Of a stretch of 64,000 nucleotides of DNA, positions 23,664-34,420 are shown piece after piece (position 1 is the first letter of the stretch; each line of letters starts with the position of its first letter). Under the pieces are notes generated by a model, which worked only from the letters and a program-made list of their open reading frames with translations, was not told the origin of the DNA and did no database searches. This DNA is from Pleurodeles waltl (taxonomy: Eukaryota; Chordata; Amphibia; Caudata; Salamandridae): assembly GCF_031143425.1 (NCBI RefSeq), contig NC_090450.1, forward strand, positions 221,599,442-221,663,441, written 5' to 3'. The position numbers and the translations under genes were made by a program.

Positions 23664-24628
23664 ATGATGTAATTGAACATGGTGTGAGTGTTGTAATATG
23701 TGAGATTATAAACAGTGCATGGCTGGGACGTAAGTTTTAGGTAGTTCAGTAAACTACAACTGGTGAATTTCAGTGTTTTATTTTAGTTTAAAATGGTATT
23801 TTGTAACTGACATTTTAAGGCTTATTGCACATAAAGTAAGATATTATTATCAGACCTAACTACAACATTACTTTAACTTTTGTTTTTTTCAGTTGGGTAT
23901 TTTTTTAACATAAAGTAAGAAATTAGCACATAACTATAACAACACTTTAATCTTTGATTTTTTAAATTAATTTCTAGGGTTTTATTTTACCATAAGTCAT
24001 ATCTTATTACACGTCTTACAAGTATTACATTAAAAATTCTCTCATTACTGGGAACCTATTACCCCAGTGCAGCACTCAACTCTCTTGGGGCAATGAAGCA
24101 TATCAGTTCAAGGCCTACTCAGGGGAGGTGGTGTGGACAAGTAATCTCCATTTCCTGACACGCAAAACCAGCACTAAATAAATTATTGTGCAGTCAGTGC
24201 CTTTTCTTTTAAAAAGGAAAAGTATTTTTTTACACACAGACTACTGAATACTGTGTATGAAAGCACAAATATGTGCATCCTTGTATACCTAAATATCCCC
24301 ACAAATGACATTTGACCCTAAGGGGGCATGACCCCCATAATAGCAACCCCCCTTAACTGATACCAGATGCAACATCACAGCTCAGGAAGTTGGGGCCCAC
24401 ATCTCCCTCCCCAAATAAAAACATAAATATGCACCAACCACCTGGACCAACACCAGATGACATTCAATAAAATCCAGGGTCCACCCTTGTCTTCATTTTT
24501 TTTTTGTTGTTAACCGGTCTTGCAGTACTCTTACGGGACAGTGAGCAACAAAAACGGCTACCGGTTTCTGTGTAACTCCACCACGCCCCCTTTCGTCTTT
24601 TTTTGTAAACATTTTCTGCACAGAGAAC
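23664..24628. other. AT-rich stretch with short degenerate repeats
   Basis: Between 23760 and 24010 there are three degenerate copies of a roughly 90-bp unit with ATAAAGTAAGA and ACTTTAA...TTTTTT. Similar wording recurs at about 57240-57420 and 57600-57780. No gene is visible in the remainder. Confidence 0.45.
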
Positions 24629-24939
24629 TAAGGCCCTCATTACGACCCTGGAGGTTGGTGATAAAGTGGCGGTAATACTGCCAACAGGCGTACGGTAACT
24701 GCCGTCAAAGTATAACCATCGCAGAAAGATCTCCTAAAGACAGCCAACATACCACACCGACCACCAGGACGGAAACAACGGACACCATGGCGGTAGCTGC
24801 CTACAGCCAGGCGTAAGTCAGTGTTCCGCCCACCAATATTATGACATGCCAAACCGCCACCTTTTCTGCAGCGGTACCAACGACATTAAAAGCCTGGTGG
24901 AAACAGAGCTCAAAAGGGAAAGGACTCACCATTGGAGAC

Positions 24940-25911
24940 TGTAGCCGGCTGTCGTTCAACCCGGCTCAGGACGCCTCCGATTGGTGCTGGCCACGCGGCG
25001 TCCACGGAGAAGAAGACGGCTTGCCCCGTTGCTTTGACGACGAAGACGCCGGCACCTCCCTCGAGAACCCGGATATCCGGGTTCCCTTGGGAACAAAAAG
25101 AGAAGACGGACGTCCTGCAGGGGTGAAGGAGAAGGACGCGGAGGAGGCAGGACGTGAGGAGAAACGTGGAAACACCGAGAACGAGAAGAAGAAGGCGGAC
25201 GACGACCGGAGGAACGGGAACTGCGTGGTTCCCAGAGAAGCAGCCGATCCAGGAAGAAAGGGAAGGAATGGAGACACGCCTACAGACCGCCACGCCCCAG
25301 GAGGGACGTGGCTGACGAAGGTACGGTCCTTTTTAAAGGATAACCATAGTGTAAACCGGGAGGGTTGCGGCAGGAGGCGTGAAGGGAGGGATGGTGCACG
25401 AGGAGGGAGGAGAGCGGTTTGGAGGGAACAGGGAGGTGACGAAGAGGTGCAAGGAAAGGGACTTTAAACATACGTCTCCAAGTTGTGTGTGAAAGTACCC
25501 TAAAGAGCACTCAAATCAAAGTTCTTCTGCACGGGGAAGCACAAAGAGGTGACTTTAAACACCCTCGATCCTGTCATGCCACATACGCACCCGGGATCTA
25601 GCTCTCTCTCTCTCTCTCCCTCTCTCTCTCTCTCTTCCCTCCTATCTAACCCTGCTAAGGTTGGATAATCCATATGACCCTGACTTACCTGCAATTTCGT
25701 TCCTTTTCCGGTACGTCTGGGAGAACGGCAGAACATCTTCGCCGGTCAAGAGGGAAGCTGGGAGGAAAAGAAAGGAGAGACACTTTATGGGACAAAGGAC
25801 ACCACCCCTACACTGTTGACAAAGTCAAAGACCATAACGAAGTATAAATAAATTCACACTATCATCCACTCGAACCTCAGAGTCCTTATTATCACCTGGC
25901 CCACTGTTACA
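24940..25911 (+). mobile_element. Solo LTR nested in the Harbinger element
   Basis: The segment starts TGTAGCCGG, ends CTGTTACA, and is flanked by a perfect 5-bp duplication GAGAC (24935-24939 and 25912-25916). TG...CA ends with a 5-bp duplication are the signature of retroviral-type integrase, so this is a solo LTR of about 972 bp. A TATAAATAAA lies near 25842-25851. A 208-residue charged ORF (24841-25467) runs from Harbinger sequence into it. Because it crosses the insertion boundary and is mostly Lys/Arg/Glu/Gly, I treat it as a chance ORF. Confidence 0.75.
25601..25636. repeat. (CT)n microsatellite
   Basis: A CT dinucleotide run, interrupted once by CCC, inside the solo LTR. Confidence 0.9.
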
Positions 25912-26055
25912 GAGACATAGGGAACAATGATGCCGCCATGGAACCTGAACTGTATGTCTTCCTGATGATCTTCTATGTTCTACTCCACCTCTAACGTCGG
26001 CGAAGACAACAGCGGTGAGTACAGCTACCTAGTACACATGGGAGTGGGGGAAGAG

Positions 26056-26113
26056 AGTGACACACACATTCACAACACACACACCACGCACACACACACC
26101 ATACACACAACCA
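26056..26113. repeat. CA-rich low-complexity tract
   Basis: Repeated ACACAC and ACCACAC groups form an imperfect CA repeat within the Harbinger left part. Confidence 0.8.
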
Positions 26114-26398
26114 GATGCATTATAAAAACAATTATACCCCCTCACTCGGCTGAATAATGCAAGGACAAAACAATTTCGCAAAAGTGAATTTAATGAGATC
26201 AACACAGTGTGAAAAATAAGTTAGTCAAGATAATAGATATATACATATGTACAGAAAAAGGGACACAGCCCATTCCATAATGTTCGTAGGCCACATGGCC
26301 ACAGGCCAAAGTCCAAGGCCACACAGTCATCTGCTGCAAAACGGTGAGAACACTGCTGGGGCACCTCAGCCAGGAGATGAAACAAGACCACTGGTTCT

Positions 26399-26690
26399 GG
26401 AGGGGGCAACATGCACTGTGCTTGATCCCGGGGAGTGAAGGGCCACAGTCTCTCAGGTGGGTGTCTCACCCACTGGTTCTGGAGGGGGCAACATGCCCTG
26501 TGCTTGATCCTGGGAAGTGATGGGCATGTGGGTGTCGTACCCACAGGTTGTGGAGGGGGCAACATGCCCTGTGCTTGATCCTGGGGAGTGATGGGCATGT
26601 GAGTGTCTTTCCCACTGATACTGGAGGGGGCAACATGCCCTGTGCTTGATCCTGGGGAGTGATGGGCCACAGTCTTTCAGGTGGGTGTCA
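26399..26690. repeat. Tandem repeat, 71-bp units
   Basis: GGAGGGGGCAACATG recurs at 26399, 26481, 26552 and 26623, so the last three intervals are about 71 bp. Units also share TGCTTGATCCTGGGGAGTG. It lies at the 3' end of the first Myb-type gene relic on the minus strand and may have been part of its last exon or 3' UTR. Confidence 0.85.
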
Positions 26691-26800
26691 TAATCACTGG
26701 CTTTGGAGGCAGCAGGCTGCCCAGCAGCCCATGGAGGCAGGATTACATACCGTCCACCAGCGGTGATGGCTGCACAGTGGTGGTGCTGCTGGTGGGGGGA

Positions 26801-27100
26801 GGCTCCTGCCCATCCCCTGCAACCTTGGACCGCTGCACAGTTGTGGTGGTGTTGCTGCTGGTGGGGGAAGAGGCTCCTGCCCATCCCCTGCAACCTCGGA
26901 TGGCTGCACAGTGGTGGTGGTGCTGCTGGTGGGGGGAGGCTCCTGCCCATCCCCTGCAACCTCGGATGGCTGCACAGTGGTAGTGCTGCTGGTGGAGGGA
27001 GGCTCCTGCCCATCCCCTGCAACCTAGGATGGCTGCACAGTGGTTGTGGTGCTGCTGTTGGGCGAAGGCTCCTGCCCATCCCCTGCAACCTTGGATGGCT
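26801..27100 (-). repeat. Coding-type minisatellite, 63-66 bp units
   Basis: GGCTCCTGCCCATCCCCTGC marks units starting at 26801, 26872, 26938, 27001 and 27067. Spacings are 71, 66, 63 and 66; three of four are multiples of three. In one minus-strand frame the unit reads VQPSEVAGDGQEPPPTSSTT. The 71-bp interval would shift the frame. It lies in the last exon of the first Myb-type gene relic. Confidence 0.8.
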
Positions 27101-27159
27101 GCACTACCGTGGTTGGTGGTGGGGGCTCCGTCACAGTTCCTGGCCCAGGCCCGTGGTGT

Positions 27160-27310
27160 TCCTGCCTGCTGGTGCAGGCTCCTTGATCTTCCTGGGTGCT
27201 GGGGCAGGCTCTTTTCCCTTCTTGCCTGCTGGTGCAGGCTCCTTGCTCTTCCTGCCTGCTGAGGCAGGCTCCTTTCCCTTCTTGTCTGCTGGTGCAGGCT
27301 CCTTGTTCTT
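27160..27310 (-). repeat. 30-bp repeat encoding KEPAPAGKKG-type decapeptides
   Basis: Five 30-bp units on the minus strand encode KEPAPADKKG, KEPASAGRKS, KEPAPAGKKG, KEPAPAPRKI and KEPAPAGRN. The period is an exact multiple of three. The Lys/Pro/Ala composition resembles linker-histone-like basic tails, but this is a compositional likeness only. Confidence 0.8.
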
Positions 27311-29612
27311 ACTGCCTTGAGGCTGCCTGGTGCAGGCTCCTTCACCTTCAGGACAGGTGGCCTGAATACCTTCCCACCACGAATGGGTGTGGTGACGACT
27401 GGCCCGTGGAGTTTGTGGCTGAGGTACTTGGCTGGGTTCTTCTTACCCTGCCCATACATGCAGGATGGAGGAGGAGCGGTAGGGAAGAGGTCAATGGTGG
27501 ATAGGAACAGTTTTTTAGGGACATTGGGGCAGAAAGAGGGAGAAGGAAGGGGAGTGGTTGTTGGAGGTGTCTGTCTGCTGCTTTTGGGTGCAGGTGCATG
27601 GGCTGTATGCTGTTGTGAGGTAGATGGCTGTTGGGTGTCTGAGTGCTTGTGTTTGTGTACTTTCGGAGGGGGGACAGACACAGTGGGAGAGGACACAGGG
27701 GATGTGTGCATGGCTGTTGTGGAGGCTTGGTGTGGTGATGCTGGTAGTGGATAATGATGTAGTGCATGCAGGTGTGAGTATGGACGGAACTGGGTAGGAG
27801 GTGGTGGAGGAGGAGAAGGAGAGGCAGTGGAAATAGTGGATGTTGGTGTGTCTGCAACTGGATAGTGTGTGTGTGAGTGCCTGTGGGATGAAGTGTGGTG
27901 CTTGTGTTTGCCTGTGACATTCTTGAGTGTTGTCTTGTATTTATGCTCATCTGCGTGTGTGCTTGGGATGGGTTGGGGTTGAGGAGAATGGGACTAGGCA
28001 GTGGAAGTTGGAGGGAGGAGGGTAGAAACAGGGACAATGGCTGCCATCAGAGAGGAGGCCAGAACCTGAATCAATCTCTGTTGGGCCGCCAATCCAGTGT
28101 GAATGCCTTCCAGGAATGCATTAGATTGTTGTATCTGGGCTGCCAGACCCTGTATGGCATTCACAATGATTGAATGCCCTACAGAGAGGGATCTAAGGAG
28201 GATAATAGCCTCCTCAGTCAGGGCAGCAGGGCTACCTGGGGCAGGGCCTGAGGTGCCTGGGGCGAAGGAGATGCCCACCCTCCTGGGTGAGCGGGCACAG
28301 GCAACTCAATGAGGGGCTGCTGGGAGGGCGGTGCTGGTATGAGGGTGGTGGATGTACCTGTAGCTGTATTGGTCACAGAAGTGTCTGCCACCACCAGGGA
28401 GCTTCCATCGGAGGAGATATCTGTGTTAGAACTGTCCCCTCCAGTGGTGCTCCCCTTGCCCTCCATCCCACTGGTGCCCACAGCGTTGGTGGACTCTGCC
28501 TCCTGGGCCCTGTGGATGCAGCTCCTTCCGTCGCCAGTGCCTCTGCTCCTCCGACCAGATGATGCTAATGCACATAAAGACAGGATGACAAAACAAAAAC
28601 GTGGTGGAAGAGACAAAGGATACATTTGGTCAGTGGCTGCACCAACACCACCACTGGCGTACACAGCACCCTCACACACAGGGAACAGGCCTACTCAATA
28701 TGCCATAGCACTACCAGAGAAATAATTAACGGCCAAGGCATGGTGAGGGGTACACACCGCCAAATGCAGCACACCTGGGACCCACGCAGCTCTGACCAGT
28801 AGTGGATGCCTATGAGCTAGGTAACAAGATTTTCCCTTCTCAACCCTAGCCACCAGGGGACCTATGCTGCAATATCAGGCTTGGCCTAGGGGCACCCACT
28901 GACACACATCCCCCACCCGGATACTACCCTACCATGCGTAAGTTGTAATGATGGGCACTGAACTCACCCCCTTGTGGCAGCTTTGATACCCTCGAGTGCC
29001 CATCCAGCTCTGGATAGGCCACTGCCTGTATGCGGGCCATCGGGGGGGTCAGGGTTCAACGGGCACCCCTACCTCATTGGAAGGCCATCCCCAGCTGGGC
29101 CTCCGCCGTCTTCCATGCCCAGCGTCTCAGGTCCTCCCGCCGTTTCCGACAGTGTGTGCTCCACCTGCTATAGACCCCCAGAGTCCGAACCTCCTTGACG
29201 ATGGCACATCATGTACCCTTCTTTTGATGGGCGCTGACCTGCAGAGGCAATACGCACAGGATAATAGATTGAGACAAACAATCCTGCCTCTTAAACATAT
29301 GGCCCACCATACCCGTTTCAATCACCATTTACACACACATGGCCCAGCACACAACCTGTACGCCACCCAGAGGACATCCACCCACCCACCCCCCCTTACA
29401 CGAGGCCTTCACACACACAACTCCATGCATTCATGCCACATGCATTGTGCCCACAGTGTACTCACCTGTTGGTCTGGAAGCCCATACAGCAGTCCATACT
29501 GGGGTACGACCCCATCCACCACTCTATCCAACTTCTCCGATGTGAAGGCTGGGGCCCTTTCCCCGGTCACACGGGCCCTGGTAGGTTCCAGACACAGGTC
29601 ACAGCAGCACAT

Positions 29613-30016
29613 GCAGTGTAGGTCCTCTCTTGTGGATGGTCAAGTAGCAAGTGAGGAATCAGATAGAAAATGGTGGTCATGTCCTGGCGTAGATCACCAT
29701 TGGCCACTGTAAATCATAGGGCCCAATTTTAACCAATGAGGAGTTGCACGGCGGTTCCCCCTGACTCCCGCAACGGCGCACAAAGTCAGCGGAATTACCT
29801 CACTTCCACCTCTCCCACCACACAGGACAGGCAGACTCCATTTCAGGGGGGGGCAGGCCCTTGAAAATTGCTGCGTCACTGGTGATATTAGGACATACTG
29901 GATAAATCATACTTACCCATTACAAGTTAACAGGATGCAAAGTTCTGTTGTAGCTCCATTGTTCAGTTTGTGGCTTGCTCCTCATTCATTTGTCCCTGAG
30001 ATTGCTACCGCTGCAG
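29613..30016. promoter_or_regulatory. Shared upstream region of divergent Myb 1 and transposase relics
   Basis: This 0.4 kb separates the starts of a minus-strand gene (29612) and a plus-strand gene (30017), so it would have held both promoters. A CCAAT motif occurs near 29733-29738. No TATA box is obvious. Function is inferred only from gene orientation. Confidence 0.4.
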
Positions 30017-31131
30017 ATGAATCGGAGATGGAGACATACCCCTATGTACAGACCCCTCGTGGACTTGGCAACACTGGAGGACAGGCACATTATCCTCACC
30101 TATAGACTTGACAGGGCCACAATCACAGAGCCCAATTGGAGCCTGACCTGATATCTGCTATCCGTCACCCCACTGGGATCCCCCCTCTTGTGCAAATGCT
30201 ATCAGTGCTCCATTTCCTGGCAACTGGTTCTTTCGAAGTGATAGTGGGCTTGGCACCAGGAATGTCACAGCCAATGTTCTCAATAGTGCTGACAAAAGTG
30301 TTGTCTGCCCTTATTAAACACATGTGCAGCTACATTGTTTTCCCCAGGTTGAAGATTTGGCCACTGTGAAGTCTGAGTTCTATGCAATAGGACATATTCC
30401 CAGCATAATTGGGGCGATTGATGGAACACATATTGCCTTTGTCCCCTCCCTGCCAGAATGAACAGGTGTTCAGAAATCAGAAGAGTTTCCAATCTATGAA
30501 TGTACAAATGGTGTGCCTTGCGGCCAATAAATCTCCCACGTCAATGCTAAGTGTCCTGGGTCGGTGCATGATGCCTTTGTCCTGAGGTATAGCAGCATCC
30601 CAAATTTGATGACCCAACTACAGAGGCACAGGGTGTGGCTAATAGGGGAGCCCTGGTTCCCACCCAGTAGATATTGGTGTATAGTTATGGTGTGGGCCAT
30701 ATGGGATAGTGTGTGGCTAAATGTTGTCCCTCGATATTTCAAGTGACTCTGATTACCCCAACCTATCATGGCTGCTTACCCAGGGACAGGAATGCCAGGA
30801 CAAGGACAGAAGAACGTTATAATGAGGCCCAAGGATGTAGAAGGATAACTGAAAGGACCTTTGGCCTCCTGAAGGCCAGGTTCCGGTGCCTCCATCTGAA
30901 AGGTGGATCCCTGTGCTACTCACCCAAGAAGGTCTGCCAGATAGTGGTGGCATGATGTATGTTGCATCAACTGGCCCTCAGATGCCTGTCCCATTCCTGC
31001 AAGAGGAAGAAGCTGGAGATGCCTGTGTGCCAGCCATCAACCCTGTGGACAGTGAGGATGAGGAGGCAGAGGATGAGGATGAGGATGAGAACATCTGTAA
31101 TCGGACAATACGTCCCATGACACACAGGTAG
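30017..31131 (+). pseudogene. HARBI1-type DDE transposase relic
   Basis: The start chosen is the ATG at 30017 (MNRRWRHTPMYRPLVDLATL), the first that leads into the recognisable N-terminus. The acidic triad is still visible across several frames: D in GAIDGTHIAF (codon 30420-30422), D in GSVHDAFV (30570-30572) and E in RYNEAQG (30824-30826), followed by TFGLLKARFRCLHL. The C-terminus is an Asp/Glu-rich tail (SEDEEAEDEDEDEN). The enzyme would cut and join element ends. Frameshifts near 30125, 30345, 30455 and later, plus stops and a disrupted stretch at about 30660-30740, make it non-functional. An AATAAA follows at 31356-31361. Confidence 0.8.
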
Positions 31132-31355
31132 GACAGTGTTACTTCACATTTCAATGACATTTGTTTGAATTTGCTGTGGCACTGGCATGCTGATATTTCT
31201 CATTTCTATGCCCACTTACTGTTCCCTCTGCCAAATCATTTTGCATATGTTGGTGACATGACATATACTCCTGGTGTGATCACTGCAGCCAGTTGCAGGT
31301 CATTAATCTATGCTCATTTTCTGTACAGTTGAATTGCAAAGTTTGTACCTGTTTC

Positions 31356-31361
31356 AATAAA
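31356..31361 (+). terminator. Poly(A) signal after transposase relic
   Basis: AATAAA lies about 225 bases after the transposase relic's C-terminal tail. It faces the opposing signal at 31414-31419. Confidence 0.5.
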
Positions 31362-31413
31362 TGCATAATTGATATACAAGACATACTCCAAACTTCTTTT
31401 TTTCCCAAGGTTG

Positions 31414-31419
31414 TTTATT
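31414..31419 (-). terminator. Poly(A) signal after Myb/SANT gene relic 2
   Basis: TTTATT on the plus strand is AATAAA on the minus strand, about 190 bases after the end of the minus-strand Myb frame at 31605. The two convergent genes thus end about 50 bases apart. Confidence 0.5.
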
Positions 31420-31604
31420 GAAGTGTTAAAATATAGAGGGGCAAGTGCAATGGGATGGTTGATGATGGATGAAAGTCCAGGGTTTTGTTCCGGTCTGTTT
31501 GTAGCACAGGTGCATTGTCCAAGGGGACATAGGAAGACGAACAATGGCAGTTCAAGGTGGACAGGGTGACTGAGTGGGACACAAGGATGACAATCAGGAG
31601 AGTC

Positions 31605-33123
31605 TCATATCCTGGTGGGGGTCTTGGCAAGGGTCTCTGGCTTCTGTCTGGATCGTATGGAATGTTTGATGGGTCGTTCACCTTTTACAGGGGGAGGGGT
31701 GCTGGTGGCCTGTGAGTCCTGTGGCGGGGCCTCCTGTCCACTAGAGGTAGCAGAGGTGTAAGGCTGTTCCGATGTCTGGCTAGTGGCAGGGGCCCACTGT
31801 TGTGAGGCTGCCTTCCTCGTAATATTGGCCATGTCTGCCAGCATCCCTGCTATGGAGATCAGGGTATTGTTGATGGCCTGCAAGTCCTCCCTGATAACCT
31901 GGTACTGTCCCTCCTGCAGGCACCTGTTCTCCTGCACATTGTCCAGGATCTGGTCAATCATGTCCTGGGAATGTTGATAGGCTCCCAGGATCTCTGCAAG
32001 TGCCTCCTGGAAGGTCAGTTCTCAGGGCCTGTCCTCCCCCTGGCGCACAGCAGTCCTCCCAGTTTCCCTGTTGGCCTGTGCCTCTGTCCCCTGAACCATG
32101 TGCACGCTGCCACTTACCCCAGGTCCCTGATTGTCTTGGGTATGAGGTGTGGCCTGGGGTCCCTGTAGAGGTGGACACACTGGTGATTGCCATGTCCTGC
32201 GGACATAGGTTTAGGTATGCTGGGTGGGTGCTGTGGTGGTGTTTTCTGATGGGGAGGCTCTGTGGTGGTGTGTGACTGAGCCTGGGTAACCAGCTGTTCA
32301 GAGGTCCCTGATGGGCCAGGTAGGTCATCCAGATCATGAAGACCAGAGTTGCTGTCTTCACTGTGGGCCTCTGCAGTTGGGGGACTGGATATTGCTGGCA
32401 CCTCCTCTCCGCTGACATTGGCTGGGTTACCTATGGGGATGTAAATGATTTGTTATGGTTTCTGTGTCTGACATATTGTGCATCTGTGGCTTGCCCTCTT
32501 TGGTTGTATTTGCCCTTGCAGCTTTCACTTGTGTATGTTGGTGTATGGTGGGATGATTAGTTCTCTATAGTGTGCAAGCTTTAGTGATAAGTGTCCATGC
32601 AGGGCTGTGAGTGGTGTCCATGCATTGGTAGAGCATGCCGGGCTTGGCATTGGGGTGAGTGAGATGTGATGGTGGGGTGTGTGGGATGGAGTGGAGTGAT
32701 GGGAGTGAGGGTGGGGGTATGTGATGGCATGCAGGTAGGGGGGTAGTAGTAGAGAGTTGACTTACCATAGTCCACTCCTCCTCCTATGCCGGACAGGCCC
32801 TCAGGATGCAGGATTGCCAAGACTTGCTCCTCCCATGCTGGGGGTCCACCACCAGTCCTCTGTACAGCGAGCTGGTGTCTTGCTGCAATGGAACGTACCT
32901 CCCCCCGTAGGTCGTTCGACCTCTTCCCGATGTCATCCCTAGTTCTTGGGTGCTGACCCATGGCGTTGACACTATCCACGATTCTCCGCCATAGCTCCAT
33001 CTTCCTAGCTATCGATATCTGCTGCACCTGTGCTCCAAATAACTGGGGCTCTACCATGATAATTTCGTCCACCATGACCCTTAGCTCCTCCTCTGTGAAA
33101 CGGGGGTGTCTTTGAAGTGCCAT
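31605..33123 (-). pseudogene. Harbinger Myb/SANT-domain gene relic 2, two exons
   Basis: Minus strand. Exon 1 (33123-32766) encodes 119 residues plus one base. It contains a Myb/SANT-like domain (FTEEELRVMVDEIIMVEPQL, ELWRRIVDSVNAM, DIGKRSNDLRGEVRSIAAR), resembling NAIF1-type proteins derived from Harbinger Myb genes. It ends at a GTAAGT donor. Exon 2 starts at 32430 after CCCCATAG and keeps phase, encoding a Ser/Pro/His-rich linker. After frameshifts (stop at 32114) come an amphipathic helix (MIDQILDNVQENRCLQEGQY...INNTLISIAGMLADMANI) and a basic C-terminus ending at 31605. Exon 1 is fully open; exon 2 is broken. It is convergent with the transposase relic. The likely role is DNA binding at element ends. 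Confidence 0.75.
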
Positions 33124-33678
33124 GGGTGTTGTGTGAGGTGTGTTGGGTAATGTGTTGGGGTGTGTGATGTGGGGTGCATGAGTGGTGTTTTGGTGTGATT
33201 AGTGTGAGGCTCCAGTTGTGTCAGTGGTCTTGGTGTAAATCTCCTGGCAGTAATTGTTGTTTGTAAAGGGTTGTGGGTAATGTGTGTGTGTGTTTTATAG
33301 TGTTGGGGGTGTGTGGGTGTGGTGCCAGGTGAGTGTTGTTTGAATTGTCCAATGTGGTGTTGTTTTGTTTGTGTGTGTCCATTTTGAGCATGGCGGTTTG
33401 TACCGCCAATGGTTTACCGCTGTTGAAAGTCCGCTGAGGTGATTCGTGGGTCATAATTTGATGGGCGTAGTTCTGTTGGCGTAACAGTGTGGGTCTTGAT
33501 ACCTTCAATTTATCACTGACCTTTGGGCTGGCGGATTTGTGTATGTGGCTGAATACTTAAGGATTGGTGTGTGTGTTCCATAATATGGGAAACGGATATC
33601 CGCCATCGCAGCGGTAAGTTGGCGGCAGTCAGCGTGGCGGTAAGTGGGATTTACTGCCAATTTCATAATGAGGGCTGA

Positions 33679-34420
33679 GTCTTGAGTCCTGTAACAGCCA
33701 TCACAACGTTTGTGCTCATGGTGTGGCCAGAGAGCTGAGCAGAGAACATGTTCAAAAAAGCCTCCTCAGTCACTCTGAAAGATTGATTTTTTTAATTTCA
33801 GTACAACTGTCAATACATCTTTACATTTTGTGCCTTAATTTTTCAAAGCCTACTGAAAGGATTACAATAAAACACAAAAGCATGTTTTCTTTTTAAAGAT
33901 CAAGCTTTCTGCCAAATGAGGTGTACTTCTGTTCACTAACTTTTGCAAAATAGAGATATCTGAAAGGTGGGCCCAGCAGGACACTCACTGGACCACAAAT
34001 CAATAAAATAGAGATTTCTGATTCCACAAAGGGCTTTTCTCATCTGTGTCTCAGTACTGAGGGACTATTGTGGTATCAAGCAATCTGATAGACTGACCAC
34101 AACTCAAACAGAGATGTTGTGCCTGTCATTACAGGGCACAGGGGCTCAGTCCCAGTGGCATTAAACGTAAAAAAAAAAACAAGATATAAGGGGGCAGTTT
34201 GTTGATATTCTGACCACATTACAATTATGCAAGGGTCCTAGAGTCATCCCCCTAGGGGTAAAAAACATCAGCTGGCCAACGCTGCGGTACTCCTACAGGA
34301 GTCAGCGTGGACCCAAGTGTGGGCCAGCAAGACTTCTGCAAGAGCACACGGGGACCCTTGCAGCATTCCACGATAGCACCTCATCACTGGTGAAAAAAGT
34401 AAAAAAAAGAAACTCTGGCC
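33679..34420. other. Unassigned stretch
   Basis: Sequence after the Harbinger right end with no recognisable gene, repeat end or RNA feature. Confidence 0.4.

Larger units (their letters stand above)
26450..29612 (-). pseudogene. Harbinger Myb/SANT-domain gene relic 1, three exons
   Basis: Minus strand. Exon 1 (29612-29466) encodes 49 residues with FTSEKLDRVVDGVVPQYGLL and ends at CAG/GTGAGT. Exon 2 (29238-28968) follows an acceptor CTCTGCAG and encodes VSAHQKKG, then HCRKRREDLRRWAWKTAEAQ and AYPELDG, ending at a GTGAGT donor. Together they form a Myb/SANT-like helix-turn-helix domain. Exon 3 starts at 28564 after TGCATTAG and keeps phase. It encodes a Ser/Thr/Pro-rich linker, an amphipathic helix (IQGLAAQIQQSNAFLEGI), a His/Pro-rich region, then decapeptide and 21-22-residue repeats. 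Exon 2 has three in-frame TGA codons, and exon 3 has frameshifts near 28255 and 27310. The expected role is binding element ends and assisting the transposase. Confidence 0.7.
24632..33675. mobile_element. PIF/Harbinger DNA transposon, about 9 kb, three gene relics
   Basis: The left end begins GGCCCTCATTACGACCCTGG and the right end ends AATGAGGGC (33667-33675), giving short terminal inverted repeats. Probable target duplications are TAA (24629-24631) and TGA (33676-33678), differing at one base. Inside, from left to right: a nested solo LTR (24940-25911), a minus-strand Myb/SANT gene relic (about 26450-29612), a plus-strand HARBI1-type transposase relic (30017-31131) and a second minus-strand Myb/SANT gene relic (31605-33123). 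All three genes are disrupted, so this copy is inactive. Harbinger elements usually carry one transposase and one Myb gene. Confidence 0.75.

Noticed and set aside
24841..25467. 208-residue charged plus-strand ORF in the Harbinger
   Set aside because: It starts in Harbinger sequence and runs across the left boundary of a solo LTR; composition is Lys/Arg/Glu/Gly-rich without a domain, so it is a chance ORF.
27348..28037. 229-residue Pro/His/Ser-rich minus-strand ORF
   Set aside because: It is a shadow frame of the first Myb gene relic's exon 3; the frame linked by splice phase is different.
29000..29712. 238-residue plus-strand ORF
   Set aside because: It lies opposite the Myb/SANT exons 1 and 2, which have matching splice sites and domain; the plus-strand frame has no domain.
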